NCBI GenBank assembly: GCA_023397655.1 | Contig: JAEWTW010000012.1 | Coordinates: 1-64,000, forward strand | Reading direction: 5' to 3' | DNA from: Bacillota bacterium | GTDB taxonomy: Bacteria; Bacillota; Clostridia; Christensenellales; SZUA-584 | DNA: 64,000 nt | Part shown: in pieces, positions 37,218-46,012 of the stretch | Numbering within the stretch: position 1 is the first letter of the stretch | How the letters are laid out: each line of letters opens with the position of its first letter | Position numbers and translations under genes: made by a program | The notes under the pieces: generated by a model | Seen by the model: the letters and a program-made list of their open reading frames with translations, nothing else | Database searches by the model: none | Told to the model about the DNA's origin: nothing

Positions 37218-38342
37218 TCATTCGTTGAGCAGGTTCTCCTTCGTTTCAGCGTCAAACAGGTGCACCAGCTCTGCCGGGAAGGTAAAATGCACGGTGTCAG
37301 TATTTTGGCCCCCGCACCGGAAACGCTCCGGCAGATCAATGGTGGGCACGCGAATCACAACATCCTTGCCGTCAATGCTGATATGCAGATACGTTTCATT
37401 GCCCATCATCTCCGCCACGTCCACTACCGCCTCCATGCAGTTCTCGCCCGCTTCGTGAGCGATGGAGATATGCTCGGGCCTCACGCCGAGGATGCACTTC
37501 TGCGCCCCCTGATTCTTTGCTTTAAGCGCCTTTTGAGTGCCTTCCGGAAGCTCAATGCGAATGTTATGCAGCATGGCACTGTAGACTCCGTCCTTTAGCT
37601 CCAAATCAGCATCAAAGAAGTTCATCTGCGGCGTGCCGATAAATCCGGCAACAAACATGTTCTCCGGCTTGCTGAATACGTCCTGCGGGCAGCCGATCTG
37701 CCGGATGTATCCGTCCTCCATGACGACGATGCGGTCGCCCAGCGTCATCGCCTCCACCTGATCATGCGTCACATAGATGAACGTCGTGTCAATCCGCTGC
37801 CGCAGCTTGATGATCTCCGTGCGCATCTGGTTTCTCAGCTTTGCGTCGAGGTTGGACAGCGGCTCGTCCATCAGAAAAACCTGCGGCTCCCGCACGATAG
37901 CACGGCCAATGGCCACGCGCTGCCTCTGACCGCCCGACAGTGCCTTGGGCTTACGCTGCAGAAGCTCTGTGATGCCCAATATCTCGGCAGCCTGCTCAAC
38001 CCGCCGCTTGATTTCCTCCTTGGGTATCTTTCTCAGCTTCAGCGCGAATGCCATGTTGTCGAACACTGACATATGCGGATAGAGCGCGTAGTTCTGAAAC
38101 ACCATCGCAATATCGCGGTCTTTAGGCGCAACGTCATTGACCAGCCTGTCGCCGATATGCAGCTCGCCCTCGGATATTTCCTCCAGCCCCGCCACCATGC
38201 GCAGCGTGGTCGACTTTCCGCAGCCCGACGGTCCCACCAGCACGATGAATTCCTTGTCATCTATCTCAAGGTTAAAATCCTTAACAGCCTCGATATTCTT
38301 TTCGTAAATCTTCTTGACACCTATCAGAGAAACCTTTGCCAT
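37218..38342 (-). CDS. CUT1 sugar ABC transporter ATP-binding protein (MsmK/UgpC type)
   Basis: Third intact paralogue, 374 residues, with GPSGCGKST at 37-45, LSGGQRQRVAIGRA, FLMDEPLSNLDA and a TOBE-type C-terminus (GVRPEHISIAHEAGEN). The ribosome site is weak (AAAG close to the ATG). It ends the gene set ADH, Gfo/Idh, isomerase, ATPase and should serve the permeases at 44179-45934, which lie on the other side of the AraC gene. It is somewhat more diverged from the other two copies than they are from each other (for example RQRIDTTFIYVTHDQVEAMTLG). Confidence 0.95.
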   Translation of the reverse strand: MAKVSLIGVKKIYEKNIEAVKDFNLEIDDKEFIVLVGPSGCGKSTTLRMVAGLEEISEGELHIGDRLVNDVAPKDRDIAMVFQNYALYPHMSVFDNMAFALKLRKIPKEEIKRRVEQAAEILGITELLQRKPKALSGGQRQRVAIGRAIVREPQVFLMDEPLSNLDAKLRNQMRTEIIKLRQRIDTTFIYVTHDQVEAMTLGDRIVVMEDGYIRQIGCPQDVFSKPENMFVAGFIGTPQMNFFDADLELKDGVYSAMLHNIRIELPEGTQKALKAKNQGAQKCILGVRPEHISIAHEAGENCMEAVVDVAEMMGNETYLHISIDGKDVVIRVPTIDLPERFRCGGQNTDTVHFTFPAELVHLFDAETKENLLNE

Positions 38343-38372
38343 ATCTTTGCTTGAACGGACAATTCATCCGCC

Positions 38373-38391
38373 TCCGCAACCGGGTTGCGGA
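38373..38391. repeat. Short palindrome before the ATPase gene
   Basis: TCCGCAACC and GGTTGCGGA flank a single G, in the 91 bases between the isomerase stop and the ATPase start. It could be an intercistronic hairpin or a protein-binding site. There is no T tract. Confidence 0.45.
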
Positions 38392-38433
38392 TACACCTCC
38401 TTAATTCAAATGATATTAATACTAAACCGTCGC

Positions 38434-39114
38434 TTACGGCGCCGAGGGATATTCGTTGCACAGCAGGAACAACGGCGCTTCGTCCTCCTCAATCTGTGGA
38501 AAACGCCCCTGCGTTTCATAAAACCGGTTGTCGATGTTGTCGTCATTCACCATGGACACCTCACCGATCAGCACAGGCCCGTGTCCCTTTTCTGCCCAGA
38601 ACGCGTGGTATTGGCGGGGAGGCAGCGTGATGCTTTCGCCGGGGACCAAACGGATGATGGACCCTGCAGGCACAGTATACGTTCGTCCATCCGTCGTAAT
38701 GGTAACGGGGGTGCCCGACAGGTTGTCATTGTCATCCGCGTTCCACAGCTGTACCATCAGGTTGCCGCCGCCGCGGTTAATGATATCCTCCATCTTGCTC
38801 CAATGAAAGTGATTGGGGCAGATCTGCTCCTCCTGCGATATCAGTAGCTTCTCCGCATAAGGCTTGGCGTATTTCTTATTGAGCATGTTGCCATTTCGGA
38901 TAGTGAACAGCAAAAGGCCGATCTCCTCATACCGCCCGTGACCATAGTCGGTGATGTCCCAGCCCAGCATGTTGTCCCTGATTTCGTCGTACTCATGGCC
39001 CTTGTCCGCCCAATCCTGCGGCGAGAAAAAGGCGAACGGCGGCAGCTTATAATTCATTTTGTTCAGCCATTCGATAGCCTCGGTTATAAGTTGATTGATT
39101 TTTGAACGTTTCAT
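38434..39114 (-). CDS. D-lyxose/D-mannose-type sugar isomerase (cupin fold)
   Basis: Metal-dependent cupin isomerase of 226 residues, resembling D-lyxose ketol-isomerases that interconvert D-lyxose/D-xylulose and D-mannose/D-fructose. Likely metal ligands are His102, His104 and Glu109 in CPNHFHWSKMEDIINRGGGN, and His170 in PPRQYHAFW. The frame is open to 39228, but AAGGAG precedes ATG 39114. It follows a Gfo/Idh dehydrogenase and an alcohol dehydrogenase that might make or use its keto-sugar. Substrate specificity in this family is broad, so the exact reaction is uncertain. Confidence 0.85.
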   Translation of the reverse strand: MKRSKINQLITEAIEWLNKMNYKLPPFAFFSPQDWADKGHEYDEIRDNMLGWDITDYGHGRYEEIGLLLFTIRNGNMLNKKYAKPYAEKLLISQEEQICPNHFHWSKMEDIINRGGGNLMVQLWNADDNDNLSGTPVTITTDGRTYTVPAGSIIRLVPGESITLPPRQYHAFWAEKGHGPVLIGEVSMVNDDNIDNRFYETQGRFPQIEEDEAPLFLLCNEYPSAP

Positions 39115-39119
39115 CGCTG

Positions 39120-40196
39120 TTACTCCTTTTCGTCCTGTAATATCACGAGCGTACCCTCCCGCTGGGACTGGTAAGCCGCGCTGATGATCCGCATCAGCTT
39201 GCAGCCCTCTTCCACTGAGGAGATGCATGGCGTTCCGTTCAGCACGCAGTCTGCGAAGTGGCAGATCTCGTCGTTGATGGCTCCCTGGTAATCAAACTGA
39301 CCACAGTTGATATTCGGCTTCATGTCCATCAGGCAGTTATGATGCACCGTATATATCTCGATCTCCGGGTCCACCGTGATGCCGCCCTTGCTGCCCTGCA
39401 TCTCAAGATACATGCGGTCCTCCTTGATATGGCTCTTGGTACTCGTCTCTGCCAACAGGCACGCACCGTTTGAGAAGTTGACCATCACAATGTCCAGCTC
39501 TTCCACATCGTTCTTGCCGGTTCCGCTGCTGAGCGCCTGATAGCCGCTGATAGCGCGCACCCCGTCCAGATTTTCGGTGTTTCGGAACGACCGGGAAAAC
39601 ACGGATACCGGCTCGTAATCTCCCATCAGTCTCACCGCAAGGTCGATGATGTGCGAGCCCACATCAATCAGCGAACCCCCGCCTGACAGCGCCTTGTCCG
39701 AGAACCAGCCGCCGGGGTCACCGCAACGTCGAACAATACCCGCCTTGGCGTAGAATATCTCCCCAAATAGTCCCTCGTCCCGCAGGTCTTTTACAAGCAC
39801 ATGCTTCTTTGAAAACCGGAACATGAAGCCGTACATTACGAGTTTGCCCGTCTGTCGGGCGCAATCTCGCACATGCCGGGCTTCGGTCGCGTCCATTGCG
39901 GGCGGCTTTTCGCAAAACACGTGCTTGCCCGCTTTCAGCGCGTCCATCGTCATTGAAGCGTGCAGATGATTGGGCGTCGCTATGATCACCGCTCCGACAT
40001 CGCTATCCGCGAGCATATCGCTATAGTTGAGATAGGCCTTGTCCACGCCCCACTGCGCCGCTACTTCCCGTAAACGCTCCTCGCGGTGATGACATACAGC
40101 TGCCAGCTTCAGCGCATCGCATTGCCGTACTGCATCTGCCAGCCGCTGGGAGATCGTCCCCAGCCCCACAATGCCTACTTTCAGCTTGTTCATCAT
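39120..40196 (-). CDS. Gfo/Idh/MocA-family NAD(P)-dependent dehydrogenase
   Basis: Oxidoreductase of 358 residues. The Rossmann fold starts LKVGIVGLGTISQRLADAVRQC, with the EKP motif in HVFCEKPPAMDAT and the active-site segment GGSLIDVGSHIIDLAVRLMG. The open frame extends to 40307, but AAGGAGG lies just before two ATGs at 40196 and 40193. It sits ten bases after the non-zinc dehydrogenase and five before the isomerase, forming a tight three-enzyme unit. It is a different branch from the one at 29636. Substrate unknown. Confidence 0.92.
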   Translation of the reverse strand: MMNKLKVGIVGLGTISQRLADAVRQCDALKLAAVCHHREERLREVAAQWGVDKAYLNYSDMLADSDVGAVIIATPNHLHASMTMDALKAGKHVFCEKPPAMDATEARHVRDCARQTGKLVMYGFMFRFSKKHVLVKDLRDEGLFGEIFYAKAGIVRRCGDPGGWFSDKALSGGGSLIDVGSHIIDLAVRLMGDYEPVSVFSRSFRNTENLDGVRAISGYQALSSGTGKNDVEELDIVMVNFSNGACLLAETSTKSHIKEDRMYLEMQGSKGGITVDPEIEIYTVHHNCLMDMKPNINCGQFDYQGAINDEICHFADCVLNGTPCISSVEEGCKLMRIISAAYQSQREGTLVILQDEKE

Positions 40197-40206
40197 TCTT
40201 GCCTCC

Positions 40207-41226
40207 TTAGCCCAGCATGGACCAGTCGAACACCACACCCGTCGTCTCCGGCCTCTCGTCCGCCAGCCAGCGGTACACCTTTTCGGCTTCCGCGGGCGAA
40301 AATACATCCTTGGTCATCAAGGCGACGTTCATTCTCTTTGTGGCCAGCAGCTCAAAGAACAGCTCAGCCATGGCTTGCCAAGTCCACGGATTAAACTCAT
40401 TTGCCGTATCCGGACACATGCTGCCGTGTATGCCCAATATGCTGACGGAATCGCTGACCACATTGGGACCCAGCACCTGCTTGGACGGCATCGTGTTGTC
40501 GCCCAGCAGCACCACTTTGCCCAGCCTGCGTACCAGCTTGGTGGCGGCGGACAACACGTTCGGCAGACCCGTAATGTCGTAAACGACGTCCAGCATCTTG
40601 CCCGTAGTGATATCCTTTACTATTGTATAGGCGTCCTTCACGTCACCATTTATCGCATGCGTCGCGCCATTGGCACTTGCCATGTTGAGCCGCGCTTCAG
40701 ATATGTCCATGGCCACAATATTGCGCGCTCCCATCATTCGCATGTACTGGGTTACCAGCTGCCCCAGCATGCCAAGGCCGATGATGCCCACGTTATCCCC
40801 AAGGCGGATATCCGGACGGCGCGCGCCCAGCTGCGTAATGCAGCCCAATGCCTGCCACGACGCCTCCGTCTGCGATATCCCTTCGGGCACCTTCATCAAG
40901 TTGGGGTTACCGGGCGTATCAAAGAAATACTGCGCGTGCGGGTGCTGCGTTACAACGCGGTCACCCACGCTAAAGCCGGTAACTTGTGAGCCCATTGCTA
41001 TTACCGTACCTGTCATGCTGTAGCCGGGGCTAAAGGGATACTTCACCCAGTCATACCAGTTGGTGCCGGGGTCGATCTCCCCTTTGAGACAGCGCAGCTC
41101 CGTACCGATGCTGATGAGCGAGATATCGGCCCGGCACACTATCTGATCGGGAGTCGCCTCACCAGTCTCCTGCTGGATAAACTCTATCCGGTTTCTCTCG
41201 GGGAAAATAACGTTCCATGATTTCAT
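40207..41226 (-). CDS. Medium-chain dehydrogenase lacking zinc ligands
   Basis: Medium-chain dehydrogenase/reductase fold, 339 residues. Where zinc enzymes have CGTD and GHE it reads ISIGTELRCLKG and GYSMTGTV, so neither catalytic nor structural zinc should bind. The nucleotide-binding part is intact (NVGIIGLGMLGQLVTQYMRMMGARNIVAMD). Relatives with this N-terminus include bacteriochlorophyllide-dehydrogenase-like and other sugar-cluster proteins of unclear substrate. It begins the minus-strand set ADH, Gfo/Idh, isomerase, ATPase. It is divergent from the AraC gene 72 bases away, which probably regulates it. Confidence 0.88.
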   Translation of the reverse strand: MKSWNVIFPERNRIEFIQQETGEATPDQIVCRADISLISIGTELRCLKGEIDPGTNWYDWVKYPFSPGYSMTGTVIAMGSQVTGFSVGDRVVTQHPHAQYFFDTPGNPNLMKVPEGISQTEASWQALGCITQLGARRPDIRLGDNVGIIGLGMLGQLVTQYMRMMGARNIVAMDISEARLNMASANGATHAINGDVKDAYTIVKDITTGKMLDVVYDITGLPNVLSAATKLVRRLGKVVLLGDNTMPSKQVLGPNVVSDSVSILGIHGSMCPDTANEFNPWTWQAMAELFFELLATKRMNVALMTKDVFSPAEAEKVYRWLADERPETTGVVFDWSMLG

Positions 41227-41298
41227 CGCTCTTGGCCTCCTTTATAATCCATAGCATTCGTGCTACAATATTCAAAAAGCCTGAAACAGAGGTAAGAT

Positions 41299-42174
41299 AT
41301 GCCTGCACCACCCAAATTGGTCGCTCCCCTGTACGTTGAACCCAGTTCTGTGGGGTTTTGCACGACGATCAATAACATCCATCAGATGAGCTATTTCCAC
41401 TCGCATGATTATTACGAGGTTTTTCTTGTGCTGGACGGTTCTGCGGTGCATCTGGTCAACGGCAGGGAATTTGATTTAATGCGCGGCTCGCTCGTCTTCA
41501 TACGCCCGAACGACCAGCACTGCTATTTGAACCCTACGCCGGATTTCCAGTTTATCAACCTGATCGTGATGCAGGCTGTTATATCGGAGTTGGTCGATTA
41601 CTTGGGCAACGGCTTTCCGGACGTACTGCTGACCAACGAATTCCCTTCCCAGAGGGACCTTTCACCAACCAGCTATGAGCCGCTCTTCTCACGCTTAAAA
41701 CGCCTGATCATATACCCTGCGCTGAACGCCGCCCAGTACAATACTGTTCTCCGGCTGGCCGTCGCAAACATACTCTCGCACTTCGTGGACGAGCACCTGT
41801 TCAGCGAAATCAGCTCGTATCCCTCCTGGCTGAAGGATCTGATATCCAGAATGTACGAGCCCGAGGTCTATACCAAGGGCATACAGTACATCTTCGATAT
41901 CGCCAACTGCACGCCTGAGCATCTTTGCCGCACCTTCCGCAAATACCTGAACATGACGCCCGGGCAGTTTCTCAACAAGATCCGTCTGGAAGAAGCAGCC
42001 CGCAGCATCATCTATACGGACAAGCCCATCATCAGCATCTCAGGCGAGGTGGGGTTCGATTCGCTAAGCAACTTCTACCACCAGTTCAAGGACCAGTTCC
42101 ACATGTCACCCCGCAACTATAGGGAACAGTCCCGGCAGTCGCAGCGTAACGAGCATCTCATCCCACCGCAATAA
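41299..42174 (+). CDS. AraC-family transcriptional regulator with cupin sensor domain
   Basis: Regulator of 291 residues. The N-terminal cupin (1-90) has HSHDYYEVFLVLDGSAVHLVNG and RPNDQHCYLNP; the C-terminal double helix-turn-helix has IANCTPEHLCRTFRKYLN and VGFDSLSNFYHQFKDQFHMSPRNYR. RBS AGAGG. It is divergent from the non-zinc dehydrogenase and convergent with GH42, overlapping that gene's 3' end by 17 bases. It splits what looks like one functional gene set and probably activates it in response to a sugar. Confidence 0.93.
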   Translation: MPAPPKLVAPLYVEPSSVGFCTTINNIHQMSYFHSHDYYEVFLVLDGSAVHLVNGREFDLMRGSLVFIRPNDQHCYLNPTPDFQFINLIVMQAVISELVDYLGNGFPDVLLTNEFPSQRDLSPTSYEPLFSRLKRLIIYPALNAAQYNTVLRLAVANILSHFVDEHLFSEISSYPSWLKDLISRMYEPEVYTKGIQYIFDIANCTPEHLCRTFRKYLNMTPGQFLNKIRLEEAARSIIYTDKPIISISGEVGFDSLSNFYHQFKDQFHMSPRNYREQSRQSQRNEHLIPPQ

Positions 42175-44173
42175 TGCGCCCGTCTCTCGACGGCACTGCC
42201 TCTTGAATGCTGACGCCGCCGCGAAGCTGAGCCGACAATGTCTTCTCCGTATCCGAGTGGTTTACGGCCACGATATACAGCTTTCCGTCCGATTCCAGCA
42301 GACGCACCAGCATACCGTCAGATGCCAACTCATCAAAGGTATCAAATCCGCGCGCATCAAACAGAGATGTAATATAATCGCCTGTCGCGTTATCCCTGTG
42401 CATATTATAATAAGCCCCAGCAAAGCCGCCCAGCCAGATAGCCTTTCCCTTGCCCAGCGTCCTTGTGAGCACCGCCGGCAGCCCATCCTCAAACCGGGCA
42501 GTTACCTGCGCCTCATCGCTGCAGCTTTGGTACATCTGACGATACCATGCGCAGCCAAAGCCCTCCGCCATGATGCTGCCCTTCGGAACAGCTTCCAGCG
42601 TCACATGCTCCATGCCCAGCATTTCACCGAGGAACGAGAAGCGCATATCCATCTCACCGTTTGCGCCATACATGCCAGTACAGCCTTCCATCACCAGTGT
42701 GCCGCCGCTGTTTACGAACTGCACCAGCCTTTGCATTTCCTCCGGTGAAATCGCCAGCGTCATTGGCAGATACAGCACTTTAAGCTGCTGCGCCATCGCT
42801 CTTTCCAGCGTGTCCTGATGCACAAACCGCACGGGTATGCCCCTGTCGGTGAGCGCATTGTATACGCCCACAAAACTGGCGTTATATTTTTCTTCCTCTT
42901 TGGCCGCGTAGGTGATGAGGTCGGAATCCCGCGATAAATAGATGCCGTTTACCGACGGTACGCGATGTGCCTTTGTCAGGTAATCCTGATTGAACAGCTG
43001 CGCACAGTACGATGCACTCAGCAGCCGCGGCGTGTCACCGCCCATCGAGTCGATGAGCCCAAAACCCGGCGATTCCATACCCGCCGGTTCGGGGGAATAC
43101 TGCCAGTACACCACACCCTTTCCGCCCGCCGCGATCACGTTCCAGTTCCACTGACGCACATCCACGTCCGAGGGCACCAACCCGCCCAACAGCCCGGCTT
43201 TGCCCGCGCCACCCTGCAGCTCCACCTGATAGAACGGTTTATCGCCCACGGCTTCGGCTATGATCTCAGCGTTGATCAGGTGCCCACGCACATGCTCTTC
43301 GCCCATCAGCCACAGAGGAAAGGAAGATAGTCCGTACATATCCACTGGCTGGCTCAGCAGGAACTCATCACCCAGCTCGTTGCCCAGCCCGCCCTTGTTG
43401 AGCGCGCCCATGTAGCCGCTGAAGGCTGAATGGCTCTGTATAATCTTGCCGGGAGCGCCCCGTCTGGCCGCGTCCGCACGTTTTTTCATCCACGCGGCAA
43501 GGTTGTACAGCCAGAACCGCCGCCAGTCCACCATGTCCGCATAGGTTCCGAAGCGCACAGGGGGCATCACCTGCTCCCATTCCGTGTAATACCGGAACCA
43601 GTTCTTGTTTAGGCTGTCCAGTGTGCCGTAACGCTCCTTGAGCCATTCGCGAAAACGCGCCACCGAGTGATCGCAATAGCACAGCAGCTGCCCCGAATAA
43701 TCGAACATCGGCTCAAGATGCGGCTCGTTCCATACATCGATGGCAAAAACCGTGTCGTTATCCGCAAAATGCGCCGCCGTCCGGTAAATGAAGTCTTCGA
43801 CCAAGCGGCCCGCCGCCGCACCGTCATGACACAGCCCCGGCCAGCCTGCCGTGGGGATATTGGCGGGGCCGCTGTAGCTCAGCGCCAACCCTTCCGCCGT
43901 CCGGTAAAAATGATCCTGCAGCGAGTCCTGCGTCCAGTAGGGCGCGCCCTCCGGAATCGTATTGATGATCACCTGCAGGTCATATTGTCCGCAAAGCTCG
44001 ACCAATTTGTCCAGCTCGTCAAAGTCAAATTTGCCCGGCTCCCGCTCGATAGCATTCCATACAGCCCACAGCTTCACGACGTTGAAGCCGAGCTTTTTCA
44101 TACGGCGGATGTCTCTTTCCCAGTCACAAGGGTAGGGGAAAGGAGGCCGGTAGTATTGAGCGCCAAAAAACAT
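42158..44173 (-). CDS. GH42 beta-galactosidase
   Basis: Glycoside hydrolase family 42, 671 residues, hydrolysing terminal beta-galactosides (some members act on alpha-L-arabinopyranosides). The acid/base is Glu150 in AIDVWNEPHLEP and the nucleophile is Glu318 in FYQVELQGG. The barrel is followed by a glutamine-amidotransferase-like trimerisation domain (MTLAISPEEMQRLVQFVNSGGTLVMEG) and a small beta domain. No signal peptide. RBS AGGAG, with the start five bases after the MalG-type permease stop. With galK/galE/galT in the same window, galacto-oligosaccharides from galactan or arabinogalactan are plausible substrates. Confidence 0.94.
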   Translation of the reverse strand: MFFGAQYYRPPFPYPCDWERDIRRMKKLGFNVVKLWAVWNAIEREPGKFDFDELDKLVELCGQYDLQVIINTIPEGAPYWTQDSLQDHFYRTAEGLALSYSGPANIPTAGWPGLCHDGAAAGRLVEDFIYRTAAHFADNDTVFAIDVWNEPHLEPMFDYSGQLLCYCDHSVARFREWLKERYGTLDSLNKNWFRYYTEWEQVMPPVRFGTYADMVDWRRFWLYNLAAWMKKRADAARRGAPGKIIQSHSAFSGYMGALNKGGLGNELGDEFLLSQPVDMYGLSSFPLWLMGEEHVRGHLINAEIIAEAVGDKPFYQVELQGGAGKAGLLGGLVPSDVDVRQWNWNVIAAGGKGVVYWQYSPEPAGMESPGFGLIDSMGGDTPRLLSASYCAQLFNQDYLTKAHRVPSVNGIYLSRDSDLITYAAKEEEKYNASFVGVYNALTDRGIPVRFVHQDTLERAMAQQLKVLYLPMTLAISPEEMQRLVQFVNSGGTLVMEGCTGMYGANGEMDMRFSFLGEMLGMEHVTLEAVPKGSIMAEGFGCAWYRQMYQSCSDEAQVTARFEDGLPAVLTRTLGKGKAIWLGGFAGAYYNMHRDNATGDYITSLFDARGFDTFDELASDGMLVRLLESDGKLYIVAVNHSDTEKTLSAQLRGGVSIQEAVPSRDGRIIAVG

Positions 44174-44178
44174 TTATG

Positions 44179-45009
44179 TTACTCCTTTACCGCACCAGCT
44201 GTCAGGCCGGAAACCAGATATTTTTGCATGAAGAATCCAACAAGTATGATGGGCACCATTGTGATGGACGCAGCGGCGCTGCTCTTGCCCCAGTCCACCG
44301 ATACCGCACCGACGAACCGCCCGATGCCCACCGGCAGCGTATACGAGTCCATCGATGTCAGCTGCAGCGAATACACCAGCTCGTTCCACGAATATTGCAT
44401 GGACAGTATGACTGCGGAGCCGATGGCAGGCAGCAGCATGGGGAAGATGATCTTCCAGAACGTCTGCATCCGGCTCGCGCCGTCCAGATAGGACGATTCA
44501 AAAAGCTCCTTGGGTATGTCCGACATAAAGCTCATCATCAGCCATACCACAAACGGCAGGTTGACCGAGCAATGCGCCAGTATGGGTCCCACATACGTAC
44601 CGTTCAAGTGTACCACTTTCAATATGGTGTAGAACGGAATCAGTATCGCGATGGCGGGAACCAGCTTGCCCAGCAACATCATGTTGGACGCGCGCGATGC
44701 CCAGCGCGACCGAGCCAGCGTGAGGCCATATGCGCCCAGTGCGCCGCCCAGCACGGATATCAGCGTCGTAACCGACGCGATGATCAGCGAGTTGGTGAAA
44801 TATCCGCCAAACTCCCCGTCGCCCAGCACCTTGGTGTAATGGGTCAGCGTCGGCTGGAACAGGAACACCGGCGGAATCTCCTTGATCTGCAGCGTGGGCT
44901 TGAAGGAGTTCGTGATAACGATATATATCGGGATGACAGTCCAGAGCAAGAACAGTATCAGAACGATGTACATGACCACCCGAGACACCGTCAGTTTCTT
45001 TCTACGCAT
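44179..45009 (-). CDS. CUT1 sugar ABC transporter permease (MalG type)
   Basis: Permease of 276 residues with about six membrane segments, EAA loop ELFESSYLDGASRMQTFWKIIFPML and C-terminal GLTAGAVKE. The frame runs on to 45147, but that part is an overlap with the MalF-type gene in another frame. AAGGATG precedes ATG 45009, which overlaps the MalF-type stop by 8 bases. GH42 follows after five bases, so import and cleavage are co-expressed. Confidence 0.94.
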   Translation of the reverse strand: MRRKKLTVSRVVMYIVLILFLLWTVIPIYIVITNSFKPTLQIKEIPPVFLFQPTLTHYTKVLGDGEFGGYFTNSLIIASVTTLISVLGGALGAYGLTLARSRWASRASNMMLLGKLVPAIAILIPFYTILKVVHLNGTYVGPILAHCSVNLPFVVWLMMSFMSDIPKELFESSYLDGASRMQTFWKIIFPMLLPAIGSAVILSMQYSWNELVYSLQLTSMDSYTLPVGIGRFVGAVSVDWGKSSAAASITMVPIILVGFFMQKYLVSGLTAGAVKE

Positions 45010-45934
45010 GTTTACCATCCTTTTTCTTGAGCGAGTTGAACCGGATAAACGGTATGCCAAACAGCACGAACGATACCACAACAGCCAGTATGGAAATTGC
45101 CATCGCGTAACCCATCTGCGTACTCTCAAACGCGTTCTTGTATGCATAGATGCTGACGGACAGCGTCGAGTTGGCCGGGCCGCCCTGTGTCAGCGAATAG
45201 ATGATGTCAAACACCTTGAACGTATCCACACCGCTGATCACCAGTATCACCATGTAAACCTTTTTCAGCAGCGGTAAGCTGATGCTGAAAAACGTCCTCA
45301 CCTCGCCCGCACCGTCAATTCTGGCGGCCTCGTATATATCCGTCGGTATGGAGACCAGCCCAGCCGTCACCACTATCAGCACAAACGGCGTCACCTGCCA
45401 CCAGTGCGCGATCATCACAGACAACAGCGCCGTGGATTGCGCCGTAATGCCGGGGAAGTCCGACACACCGGCACCAAAAAAGCTCATTATCCAATACAAT
45501 ATGCCCGAGTACGGGTCATACATATACCGCCAGATCAAACCGATGATGATGGGAGAGATGAGCAGCGGGATGGTGAATATGGCACGTCCCAGCTTGGCCG
45601 TTCGCGGACGCACCTTCAGCAGCAGTACGGCAATCAGCGTCCCGATAATGAGATCACCCGCCGTCGCGCCCACAGAGAATATCACCGTGTTGCTCAGCGA
45701 TTTCCACACCGTGGAGTCGTGAACCATCTTCACATAGTTATCCGCGCCCACAAAATTGTCCGGCGTGATCTTCATTCCCAGATCATAATCAAAGAAGCTC
45801 ATAAATAGGCCGTAGAACAACGGCACGATCATCACGATGATAACGATGAACAGTGTCGGCGATAACAGAAGAAATGGGAGAAAATCTTTCTTTCTGCGGC
45901 GCGATGGCCTGTTTTGCGCTGTCAATTCCTTCAC
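45002..45934 (-). CDS. CUT1 sugar ABC transporter permease (MalF type)
   Basis: Permease of 310 residues. It has a basic N-terminus (RPSRRRKKDF), a first membrane helix LLLSPTLFIVIIVMIVPLFYGLFM, the EAA loop DIYEAARIDGAGEVRTFFSISLPLLKK and the SLTQGGPANSTLSVSIYAY segment. It appears to use a GTG start at 45934 with GGGAG upstream. It follows the binding protein across a 12-bp hairpin. Confidence 0.92.
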   Translation of the reverse strand: MKELTAQNRPSRRRKKDFLPFLLLSPTLFIVIIVMIVPLFYGLFMSFFDYDLGMKITPDNFVGADNYVKMVHDSTVWKSLSNTVIFSVGATAGDLIIGTLIAVLLLKVRPRTAKLGRAIFTIPLLISPIIIGLIWRYMYDPYSGILYWIMSFFGAGVSDFPGITAQSTALLSVMIAHWWQVTPFVLIVVTAGLVSIPTDIYEAARIDGAGEVRTFFSISLPLLKKVYMVILVISGVDTFKVFDIIYSLTQGGPANSTLSVSIYAYKNAFESTQMGYAMAISILAVVVSFVLFGIPFIRFNSLKKKDGKHA

Positions 45935-45958
45935 TTCTCCGTCTCCCTTTTGATTTTT

Positions 45959-45991
45959 AAGCGCTCAGCCCCGCACGGAGGCTGAGCGCTT
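45959..45991 (-). terminator. Intercistronic hairpin after the binding-protein gene
   Basis: A perfect 12-bp stem AAGCGCTCAGCC/GGCTGAGCGCTT with a 9-base loop lies between the binding-protein stop (46013) and the permease start (45934). On the minus strand it is followed by A5, not T, so it should protect or attenuate rather than terminate fully. Confidence 0.75.
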
Positions 45992-46012
45992 CGTGTTGTT
46001 ATTTAGTTTGCC

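Noticed and set aside
37124..37339. 71-codon minus-strand frame at the end of the ATPase gene
   Set aside because: Most of it overlaps the ATPase in another frame, and the tail alone has no support.
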